This document shows, piece by piece, positions 47,051-57,587 of a stretch of DNA of 64,000 nt. This stretch comes from Tetradesmus obliquus (Eukaryota > Chlorophyta > Chlorophyceae > Sphaeropleales > Scenedesmaceae), in the NCBI GenBank assembly GCA_030272155.1, contig CP126204.1, positions 4,740,716-4,804,715 of the forward strand, read 5' to 3'. A program made the translations under genes and the position numbers. The notes under the pieces were generated by a model that ran no database searches, was not told the DNA's origin, and saw only the letters and a program-made list of their open reading frames with translations. Position 1 is the stretch's first letter. Each line of letters starts with the position of its first letter.

Positions 47051-50000
47051 GCCTGCAGGAGACTGAGCTGCTGGCTGCTGGCTTCCCCTGCATCGACGTC
47101 AGCAGGGCAGGGCTGCGTGCAGGGCTGGAGGGAGTGGTGAGGGGGTGGCCTGCTGGGGGTGCTTCACGCCTGCATACACAGCGGCAGCAGCCTGCTGTAT
47201 GCCACCTGGCATGCTGGTTGTTGTCACAACAGCAGCAGCCGATCAAAGCCAGCTGCTGCTGAATAACATACTGCTGTGAGCGTGCTCTTATACTTGTATT
47301 TTCTAGGCTGATTCATTTTCACCAGCCTGACAGATCATTTCTGCACCTGCACTTGCTGCTGCTGCTGCTACTGCTGCTGTGGCGTGCAGTCCACGGGCCT
47401 GGTGCGTCATGTGTTCAGGCTGCTGGCGCAGGCCAGGAGCGACCAGCGGTCCGTGCCCTGGGTGCTGCTGGAGAACGTGAGCGGGGCTTGTGTGTGGTGT
47501 GGTGTGGTGTGGGGTGGAGTAGGGTGTTGTGGGGTGAGGGGGAAGGCGATGCTGCCAGCTGGTGCTGCCTCAGCTGCGGCTACGCTCAACTGCACTGTGG
47601 CAACACTTGTGCTGCCAACCCTTGCCATGTAGCTGCTAGTGCCACGCGCTCCAATCTGCTTGTCACGAAATGGCTATGGACTGTGGCGCTGTGCCTCCAC
47701 TGCGCTTTTGTAAGCTTGATGTGCTGCATTATGCTGCTGCTGCTGCTGCTGGCCCCGCCGCACCCTCCAGGTTGAGGCGCTGCTGGACCGCTGCCATGGC
47801 GGGCCTCCGCTGGTGTCCTGGGTGGTGGGCCAGCTGGAGGCGCTGGGCTACAGCAGCTGGGCACACCGCGTGGTCAGCTCAGCAGGTACGGGGTTATTGG
47901 GTTTGTGTGCATGCGGCCGTGCATGTAATGCCTTGCGCTTATGTTCCAGAGCCGATTGTGTTGGGCTACAGCAGCTGGGCACACCGCGTGGTCAGCTCAG
48001 CAGGTGGGGTGGGTGCTGGGCATGGTGGGGGTTGGGCCCTAAGCTAAGCACGTTGCAGTTGCGAGAGCATTTGTGCTTCTGCCCCTCATGGTGACACAGC
48101 TGTGCCAAGGCCGCTGCAGAGGCCCATCGGGGCAGCAGGCTGCATGCGGGAATCAATGGCATATGAGCGTCCTGCCTGCACCTGGCAATATGTCTAACTT
48201 GGAGTTGTTAAGCTGCTTTACTGTGAAAGGGAGCATTCTGCTACCTGCCGCTGCCGCTGCTGCTGCGCCTGGCCAGGCTTTGGCGTGCCCAACAGGCGGC
48301 GCCGCATCTTCATCCTTGCTTCCATGCACGGCGATGCGCGCGATGTGCTGCTGGGCCAGGTGGGGGCAAAGGCGTCTGGGTTGTCGGTGGACGGAGCTGT
48401 TGCATGCTGCACACGCGCAATACATGCCAGCTGCTTGGCAGGCAAAGTCAAGTGCAAGCATACATGTGCAACACATGTGACATTGTAACCTGCTGATGGC
48501 TGTGCTGCTGTTGGGTGAGCTGGCAGCTACATGGCAGTAAGCTGCGCTGCTCTGCTGGAATGTGGTCATGACCTACATCAGCTCATCAGCAGTCGCCCTG
48601 CATCTCAACCTCCACTACTGCTGCTGCTGCTGCTGCTGCTGCCGCTGCTGCTGCCGCTGCAGGGGCTGCAGCGCTGCATGGGCTCCTGCCTGTCAGCCGT
48701 TGGGGGTGACTGCTGGGAGTGCTTCGACCCTGATGACGACCCCGCCACTGGCAGCAGGAGCGAGGCGGCCATGCTGCGCTGCAGCTACGCACTGGACCTG
48801 GGCAATGCACGGTGCGTGGTAACGGAGAAGCTGCGTTTGCAGGCTCGCTTGCGGTTGGTGCGCTGGTCAGGGAGACAGCTGCGTGTGTTGAAGCTTGCTG
48901 GAGGCTGCAGCAGTGCTTGCAAACGCACCGTGGCACTTCACATCCTCAGCCAGCCATTGCTGCTGTGGGATGTGCACAAAAGGCAACTGGCTACAAAGAT
49001 GCATGACAGGCAGCACAATGGCTTCGCTTTCCGCTGAGGAATGCTACCTTCAAGCTGCTGCTGCTGCCCCGCAGGTCTGCTGCTGGCGTGGACGTGGTGC
49101 CCACCTTCACCACCAGCAACGCGCGCATCTGCCTGCTGCTGTCAAGCGGCAAGTACGGAGCGCTGCGCATTGAGGACGCTGAGCGGCTGCAGGTGGGGCG
49201 TGCATGTGTGTGGATGGCGGTGTTGCGGCCTGACAGCTGTTTGTTGCAGGATGTGGAGGGTGGATGAGTGATGCGCGTGTGGATCAAAGCATGGCAGCTT
49301 GCCGACTTGCAGTATAGGCTGATTGCGTTGCAACTGCAAGCAGATGTGAGGCAGAAGCAGGACCATGAGGGCCAGTCAGCCTTCTCTTGCTTTGGGCATC
49401 ACGGCGTGGATGTCGCTTGGATCACAGCAAAGCCTTTGGCATGTAATACGTGCTGGTCCCGCTGTTGAGCTGCCTGCTGCTGACTGCTGCTGCCTGCTCT
49501 GCTGCTGCCAGGGCCTGCCAGTGGGCCACACTGCTGCCTGCTACCCGGTGGCCAGCCCAGGCATACGCCAGCACAGGGGCCCTGCGCTGCGTGACAGTGA
49601 TTCTGATGCGCAGGCGCGCACCCGCTTTGCGCTGCTGGGCAACGCAGTCACAGTGCAGGTGGGAGCGGCCTTTTCTTTGAAGGCAAAAAGTGAAGTCAGC
49701 GATAGGAGGGACCAGAGACTGGGTGCAGGTTGAGTTGTTTGAGCTGATGTCTGGGTCAGTCTGGCAGGAACAGGTGCCTCCTGTGTTGCATGCAAGCGCA
49801 TAAACAGGGACGCATGCTGGCACCTTCAGTCGTCATCTAAAGCAGAGTGAAAACTAGCGGGCTGCAGCATGTGTGGCCACCAATCAGGCTCCAGTTCCCA
49901 GCTTGGACTTTGTCATAATATATTCAAAACACACGGGTGCAATGTCCCTCCTGCCGCATGTTGTAGCGCCAGTTCATGTCTGCTGCCTTGCTTGCTGCTG

Positions 50001-50702
50001 CGCCAGGTTGCGCGCTGGCTTGGTGAGCGGCTGGCTGACCCGTACCGCTTCAAGTACATGGCCACTGACAACGACATGCCGCTCATGAGGGCCTTCCAGC
50101 CCACAGCACTGGAGGACAGGTGGGGAGAGGGGTGGTGGTGTCAGTGCGGCAGCACACACCCTAGGGTGTGTTTGCAGGACAGCCCATGAGGGCCCTCCAG
50201 CCCACAGCCCTGGAGGACAGGTGGGTATCTTTGGGAAGCAGGCACAGCCCAAGGCAGGCTGGAGAATGGTTTCTTTTGGCATGGCTTCTTGGGGCCTTTG
50301 GCCGCTAGCCCTGGACGGCAGGTGGGGTAAGGGGGTTGGTTCCAGTGCGGCAGCAAGAGCCCTGGGATGTTGGGGGTGTGTTTGACTTTGCAGGACAGCT
50401 CATGAGGGCCTTCAGGCCGACATCCCTGGACGACGGGTGGTGGGAGGGATGGAGGCCTGTCTCAGTAGGTCACCCCCCGGGTGATGGCTGCATGGGTGAC
50501 GTTGCAGGACAGCTCCTTGGGTGTGACGCTGACACCACTTACAGGTGTGACATTGTGGCAGCGCATGGCTGTGGGCCGCAGTGACTGCAGGCAGCTGGTC
50601 AGACGTTGCCCCTGTGTTTGGTGCCTGGGGAGTATGTTCATTGATGGGCTTGGGATGCTTGGCAGTGTGAACTCTCCTACAATTTTAACATGCTTGTTCC
50701 TC

Positions 50703-50740
<38 letters not shown>

Positions 50741-53653
50741 TGTCGCCTGTGCGTGCTGCTGCAGCACCTGGCAGGCGCTGCGTGAGGTGCGGCTGGACGC
50801 GCTGCGCGGTGACGGCGCGGCAGGCGGCCAAGCGCGGCTGGTCAGCAGGGGCCAGGATGGCTGGGAGGCAACAGCAGGGGCACCCGGCAGGGAGCCGGGC
50901 CAGGATGACGGCAGCGGCAGCGGCAGTGAGAATGAAGATGTTGCGGCAGCTGATGAAGGTCCAGGGGCAGCTGCTGCTGCTGCTGCTGACGATGAGGAAG
51001 CTGCAGACAAGAATGACGATGATGCTGACGATGTGGTCGTGACATATGACAGCAACGCATCACAGCAACGGCAGCAGGCCTCAGCAGCTGGCACAAAGCC
51101 GCAGCGCGCTGCTGCTGCTGGCGTGGCTAGCCTGGTGGCTGCTGTTGGTGACGAGGAGGAGGAAGAGGCTGCAGCAGCAGCAGTTGCTGCTCAGGATGCA
51201 GCAGCAAATGGCAAGGTGAGGCTGGCGCAATGCAGGCTTGCCTGCTGCTTTGTGAGGCAACCATGTACATAAGCAAAACCACTTGATACTATGCCGCATG
51301 CACAGCCAGGCCAGCCCGGCTGGCACCTGCAAGCATTTCCTGCAAGCTGAACAGGCAGTGCTGTGTTGTCATGCTTGCCTCCACTTCTCAGCTGCTGCGG
51401 GCATGGGTTGAGTCAATACACGCCTGCTGCATCTACAATAGAGCCACCGCACTGTGCGCCATCCCTGCCCTGGCATGCATGTCTTGCCTTTTAATAAACC
51501 ATCAGGTGGTCACCACGCGCTACCGCCCCGCGCGGCTGTCCACCGCCTGGCCCAAGGCGGCCTGGTTTGTGGCAGGCCATGGGCGTTGGGGCTTGAAGGA
51601 GGCCAGCGACAGCCCACTCAAGGTGAGGAAGTGAAGGAGGGGGGCAGAAGTGGTGGTTTGGGCCATGTATGTGCAAATGACCGCAGCAGTGGTGTCTGGA
51701 GGTTGGGGCTTGCCTGTGCAGCAGCATCAGTCTTCTCATTGGCTCTGCACTTTTTTTGGAGACTGCCTTCACTGCCACTGCTGCTGCTGCCGCCGCTGCT
51801 GCCAGGTGCGCTTCCACCCCTTGGGTGAGTTCATCCGCCGTGTGGGGCCAGCGCCATCTGATGTGGCCCTTGTCACATACCTGCAGGTGGGCACACGCTG
51901 TGCTGCATATGCATGTTTGTCCTGAACCGGCCGCCTTTCTTGCTTGCATATGTCTGGCTCCAGTCAGGCCGATACGATAACACTCAAGCAGGGCACATTG
52001 TGCACCCCAGCCTGCCCGCAACACACCTCCTTAGTACATGTTGCATATGCCACACAGCACCGTCGTGCGCTGTACGTGCTTTGTTGCACACCCTGAGCAT
52101 GCTGGTCTGGTGGCTCCTCAGCCTCCTTAGCATACATCATCACCACCACCACCACATCAACAACAACAACAACCTCACCAGCATTTCCTGCCTTACATCC
52201 TTTGCTGCCGCAGCGCCTGAAGGAGCAGGGCTGGAACGTGGACCGCACCGAGCGCAAGATGCTCATGTGCGGCGTGGCGGGGCTGCAGGCGGGCGGCACT
52301 GGCGCTGGTGCTGATGGCCTGCAGGACTTGCTGGCTGGTGCGTGGCTGGGGGAAGGGCAGGGTGGGGTTTGGCGTAGATGGGTGGCACTGCTGGTGTCAG
52401 CTATGCAGGTGGTTGGCCTGCAGGGTGTGGCGCTTTGCTGCTTGCAGGACCAGTACATGCCGCGACTCTGACATCCTGAGGTGTGTGCTGCCTGTGGGTG
52501 TGAAGCTGCTGTGTGCCAGCAATGCATAAAGTGCTATCCCCAGACCTGCACTTGTGGCTCTCAGCATGAGGCAACCGTGCGGCAATGTCACCTGTACCTC
52601 AAAGCGGTGTTTCTCAACACCATACTGCTGTGGAAAGCTGGTTACGGCACGCTGACCACGCCTGGTCAGCTCGTCAATGCACCCCTGGCGCATTTCAGCA
52701 GTAGCCAAAGCTGGCCTCAGCCGCCATGCATGGCAGTCATCAAGGCAGACAGGCAGCCACAGGTTGCTTGTTCCACTCTTCAAAAAGTGCACTAGACAAT
52801 GCTGCGATGCAGCAGGTGGGAAGCAACCGCATTATATGACTGCCTGCTGTCGCTGGTGAACATCATCACTCACAGCCCGCTGCTGCTGCTGCTATTGCTC
52901 GTGTGTGCCTTCATCGATCTGCTGTGCTACCGCTGCTGCTGCCTGCATTCTGCTGCTGCCAGGTGTGCTGGACCCCACCCACACCGACTCAGCAGCAGAC
53001 AGCATCGGCCGCCTGGTGTGGGCCCCACTCTGGACAGACGAGCGAGCAGCAGGCAGCAGCAGCAGCGGCCCCAGCCAGGTCATGTGGCCCTGCGAGGCCA
53101 TCGACCCCTTCAACCCGCCGAGGGGTTTCACGCTGCTGCCTGAGCACAAGCTGGCACTGCCGGCTGCGGAGCGGCGGCTGCACCTGCCTGGCGAGGGCGG
53201 GGCACCCGGCAGCACTGCTGGCACTTCTGCTGCTGCTGCTGCTGCAGAAGCAGGCACTGCTCAGGATGGTGATGCTGGCAGCCCGTCAGAGTCAGCAGCA
53301 GCCGGAGTCGGCAGCAGTGCTGCTGCTGCTGCTGGTGGCGATGGCGCTGCAGGGCGTCGCAAGCTGCTGCTGGTGTGGTTCCACAGCAACCAGTACGAGT
53401 GGCGCTGGGGTGATGAGCTGAAGCCCTTCAGGCAGCACAAGGCGCAGTACAAACGTGAGCGGGGTTGGGGGACAACAGCTTGGCGGGAGAAGGAAGCGTT
53501 GAGCTTAATTTGTGCTGCAGCATTTCATCTGCGCTGTAGCCTTTAGTCATCATCTTTCAGGGTTCCAGGAGACATCACTACTGTGCGGCTTGCATGCCTG
53601 CTGCACTTCCCAGAACTGGGCATGCTCCGCCTCTCAACTGCTACAGCTCAAAG

Positions 53654-53694
<41 letters not shown>

Positions 53695-56538
53695 GCCACT
53701 GTGCCTGTTTGTAGATGAGGCCGCGGAGCTGGCTGAGGCAGGCAAGCTGCCCCGCCCGCACGAGTGGAAACGCGCCTACAGGGAGGCCAAGCATTGCTCC
53801 ACCATCCTGGCGCGAGCTGCCAAGCTGCGGGCCAAGGCTGCTGCGCTGGCTCCCCTAGCAGGGCCTGGCGCGGTGCAGATGGCTGCTGCCAACCTCAGCA
53901 GCAGTGGCAGCGACAGCAGCGGCAGTGATGGTGATGGCGAGGAGCGTGACCACAGGGCTGCCGTGGCTGGGCGGGCAGCCAAGCAGGCCCTGGCTGTCAA
54001 CATGCGCATGCCACGGTGAGAGGCCCGTGGTTGTAAGCAAAATTTACCTGTGAATGTCACACCAGACATCGCTAAGCAAGCTGCGCCGCCATGGTAGGTT
54101 ACTTGCATGTAAAATAACAATTTAGACATTGACCGAGGCCCTTGGACAACTGTGGATGCATAAGTGCACATTCGAGCAAGCTAGGCCCGCGAGCGTCTTG
54201 TTCGTGTTATTCGTGGGGGGGTGGGGGCAGTGCAGTTGAGTGGGGTTGCGTTACCTGCTAGACGAGGCAGGACTGGGCTGCTCCTGCACCTCAACTGCTG
54301 CACTTCAATGTTTACAAGCTCGCCTGGCGCAGGCTGATAGCTGTGTGCATGCTCACATATCCCGCCATGCCCCGCTTTGCTTGCTCCATGTCGGGCCCCC
54401 AGGTGCAAGGTGTGTGAAACGTGCACACAGAGCACCGGCAGCAGCAGCCGCCGCTGCCTGCTGGTGCGCGCCACCGCTGCCGCTGCCTCTGGCCACGCTG
54501 GCGCGCAGCTGTCAGTGCTGGGTGACAAGGCCGTGGGCGCTGAGATCGACGTGTGGTGGCCGCTGGACCAGGCCTGGTACAAGGGGCTGGTGAGGAGCCG
54601 AGAAGGCCAGCAGTAGCCAGCATAGCAGCCAAATGTCAGCCAGCAGTTGCCAGCCCGTCAGCTAAATGTCAGCGTCTGCATGCTGCGGGAGCAAATGCAC
54701 AACTATTTGCTAAGGTTTGATGTGGGGTTGCTGGCAGCGCTTGCGCAGTAGTCACCTGGCCACAACACACACTGCACGCTGTTTCACGCAAGTGTTAAGC
54801 GTGGTGTGCGTCTCCACAACAACAGACCAGCCAAGACAATCGCCTTGCTTCGACACTGCTTGTGTGATGCTGCTGCTCTGCCTGCTGCCTGGGCACTGCC
54901 TGCATGTCCTCCTGCCCCCCGCCAGCTCACGTCATACGACTCGCTGCGTGTGCGGCACACTGTGGCCTACGAGGACGGTGACGTGGAGATCATCCCGCTG
55001 TGGGCACCACAGCAGGTGGGGGCTGTGGTGGAGTGTGTGGTGGTGACGAGGCCTGCCTGCATGGGCTGGAGCTGCTGCTGCTGGTGGTGGTGGTGCTGGT
55101 GTGTGCTGGTCAGCAGGCATGTGACGGTGGCTGCAGTTGCAGCTGCGCTTGCTGCGGATGCCGGTCAGCAGCTGCAGCCACTGCGTGTGTGCATCAAGCT
55201 GCCTAGTAGCCAAACTCAACCTCCTGCAGCCGTTTTGCTGTATCCGACCCCAGTTGTTTTGGCAGATGTTGCCTGGTCACCAGTAGTTCAGCGGGGTCAC
55301 AACTTTTAAGCCTGCAGCTGTATACACCTGTGCCATGTCACTGACCATGCACCTGCCCGCTGCCTGCTGTGCTCCTGGCACTCTTTTACGTTGCGCAGCG
55401 TGTAAAGCTGCGCAGCCAGCCAGCGCAGTGGGTGGCCAAGGCTGCAGAGCTGCAGCGCGCGAGGGAGGAGGCGCGCAAGGAGGTGGCGCAGACGCGGCTG
55501 CGCGTGGCGGGCGCGGTGCGTGCGGCGGGCTGCGGCAGCGAAACCACATGCAAGCTTGAGGATTGCAGTGGCAGCAGCTGCAGTCGGTGCAGTGCTGTGC
55601 ATCCAGCAGCAGCACATCCATGTCACGTTGTGCCAGTGCAGGCTGTCACTACCAGGAAATCTTCACACGCTGCACTACATGCCACATCCGCTATATGGCT
55701 TGCACTAATGACAACACCCCTGCCTCTGCGCCGTCATGCCCTGCTCCTGCAGCCCGGCCTGGCGGACGCGCCGGCTGCGCCACTGACTGCGCTAGAGCAG
55801 GAGCGCGCGGACAACATTGCACGCAACAAGCAGGCGCTGCAGCGCTACATGGACCTTAACACACTGGCGGGGGCACCACCTGCAAGCGCAACGCCTCCAG
55901 GCGCAGCAGGGCAGGCGCCACCAGCCACGCCTGTGCGGGCTGATGCACCAGCGGCAGCTGCAGGGGCTGCCAGCCCAGCCACCCCTGGCACTGCTGCTAG
56001 CACGCCGGAGGCCTCGGTTGCGGCTGCTGCTGCTGCTGCTGCTGCTGGGCTGGATGGCAGGGGTGCGCCCCATGCGGCTCAGAAGCCTCACAAGCGCCCC
56101 AGGGCCCGCCCACCCAAGGCAGAAAAGGCGGCGGCGGCAGCAGCGGCAGCAGCAGACAGCACAGCACTGGCTGATAGCAGTGGCGCCGGGGCGGCAGACA
56201 CAGATGGCGCCGCAGCAGCAGCTGCAGGTAAGCCAGCAGCTGCAAGGGCAGCAGTGCAGCCCTCAGACCCTTTCAGTGTGCGTGAGAGTGCGCTGGGCGT
56301 AAAGCGCACCGCTGCTGCTGTGGCTGGCTGCAAGATAAAGGACCAGATGGTGGTGCTGCTCAACGCTAGCAGCAGGGGCCCTGCAGGCAAAAAGCGCAAG
56401 CCCAGCAAGCCGCCGAGCACTGGCGGTGCGGCAGCAGCAGCATCGGCAGCGGAAGGTGCAGAAGGCCTGGCTGCTGGTGTGGCGCTGAAGGCAGAGGACG
56501 ATGGCGGTGTTGCAGCGCTGGCTGTGGACTACTCATGA
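45784..56538 (+). CDS. DNA (cytosine-5) methyltransferase with C-terminal PWWP-like, CXXC-like and Tudor-like segments
   Basis: Twenty-one exons join in phase for 1270 residues: 45784-45840, 46007-46057, 46196-46264, 47059-47136, 47390-47476, 47771-47885, 48277-48359, 48663-48811, 49075-49192, 49512-49658, 50007-50119, 50765-51215, 51506-51622, 51806-51886, 52214-52337, 52963-53454, 53715-54015, 54403-54589, 54926-55015, 55399-55515, 55753-56538. The catalytic domain comes first: [13 protein letters not shown] (motif I, SAM binding), AAGFPC (motif IV, nucleophile Cys about residue 70), VLLEN (motif VI), [15 protein letters not shown] (motif VIII) and GNAVTV (motif X). Then follow an acidic region, a PWWP-like block ([18 protein letters not shown]), a Cys cluster (CKVCETC, RRC) and a Tudor-like block ([24 protein letters not shown]). 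It should methylate nuclear cytosines and read histone marks. I cannot place it in MET1, CMT, DRM or DNMT2. Confidence 0.85.
46805..46853 (+). repeat. Degenerate copy of the methyltransferase catalytic exon
   Basis: An acceptor followed by GAGACTGACGTGCTGGCTGC repeats the start of exon 4 (47059), but the catalytic Phe-Pro-Cys codons read Ala-Leu-Cys and the similarity then stops. It lies in intron 3, upstream of the real exon. Confidence 0.85.
46922..47055. repeat. Long imperfect CTG tract before the catalytic exon
   Basis: About 40 sense CTG triplets with minor interruptions (CCG, CTA, ACC) run to the acceptor of methyltransferase exon 4. Confidence 0.9.
47961..48003 (+). repeat. Copy of the methyltransferase exon 6 donor edge
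   Basis: The last 43 bases of exon 6 (47843-47885) recur at 47961-48003 with a single mismatch and a GTGGG donor. Confidence 0.9.
50173..50450 (+). repeat. Two to three copies of the methyltransferase exon 11 donor edge
   Basis: The end of exon 11 (about 50082-50119, coding [12 protein letters not shown]) recurs at about 50180-50220 and 50395-50436, with a shorter degenerate copy at about 50290-50322. Each is followed by a GTGGG donor-like sequence. Confidence 0.85.
52136..52184. repeat. CAT/CAC then AAC trinucleotide tract
   Basis: A short mixed tract of CAT/CAC triplets followed by CAACAACAACAACAAC in the intron before methyltransferase exon 15; unlike the CTG tracts elsewhere. Confidence 0.8.
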
Positions 56539-57431
56539 GCACGAGCATGCTGCTACAGCCACTGCACATAACCATGATGCACAGGCCCAGCTTTGCTTGA
56601 AATGCGCAATTGCGCATCCGCCGTAGTCCTCAGGACTCGTAGGGTGTGTAGAGTCGTGCTTATACATCAGCAAGATGGGCATGGTGTTCAGCGCATGTCA
56701 GCTTGGCCTGTCACAGGCCCCACAGTGTGGGCGGCGCCCAGCCGCCTGAGGCAGTGGCCTGGCAGCGCAATGGCGTCCTTTGAGATGTTTGAAGTTTTCT
56801 GTGGTTCTATCATGCCGTGAAGCTCATTGTTGGAGGTGGTTCAAAGTCGTCTAGCCTTTTGAGACTCTGCATTGCAGGGTTGAATGTCCCAGCAAGCCAA
56901 ATGTAACGAACAGCAGGTGAACCTCCTGGCCCGTTGCAGCGTTCGTACGGATCTTTCATTCTTGTTCGTTTCATCCTGACAATGTTTAGTCTCTATATGG
57001 TGATCCTACCGTGCCAGCCCGTGCGAGAACTTCATCACTGCTTTCGCAAGGCCCGTTTGCCAGAAGCACAAGCACGTGGTGCCTATCCTTTACGTCCGAA
57101 ATGTTAGCTTGCTGCGTTGTTTAGCTGTTGTACTGTCAAGGTGTGGTGTCCGGAAGCACACGCAAGCCCGGGTTGCGAGGCAGGAGGATACGAGGGCCGA
57201 TGCGGCATGAACGCAGCGGCAGGTGGGATATGTGGCAAAGCTTAATGCACTGAGTGCTTCTCCAACCGATGAGCGTGCGTGCTGCTGTCATGAAGGCCCG
57301 TGATGCTGGCTTGCCTACGGCTCACTGCTACGTGCAATCTGTCGCTAATTGATTTTGCACGGGCTTTTTGAATCATTTGCTGTGTGAACACGTGCTTTTC
57401 ACCTCGCTAGCGGGTCTTTTTGCCACCATAA

Positions 57432-57462
<31 letters not shown>

Positions 57463-57587
57463 TGGTGTCCCTGCCACTGCTTCTGCTGGCGGCACTGCTG
57501 CTGCTGCTGCCTGCTTGTATAGTGAGCCACAAGGATTGCACCGAGAAGTCATGCAGCGACAGCAGAGCATCACCAGCCATCCAGCAC
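56539..57587. other. Intergenic region
   Basis: Methyltransferase 3' UTR with TGTAA at 56902-56906, then the promoter of the OPR/RAP gene. A CTG-rich stretch at 57436-57515 could be the end of an unrecognised 5' intron of that gene. Confidence 0.5.
56902..56906 (+). terminator. TGTAA polyadenylation signal (methyltransferase)
   Basis: TGTAA about 365 bases after the stop codon. Confidence 0.5.
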
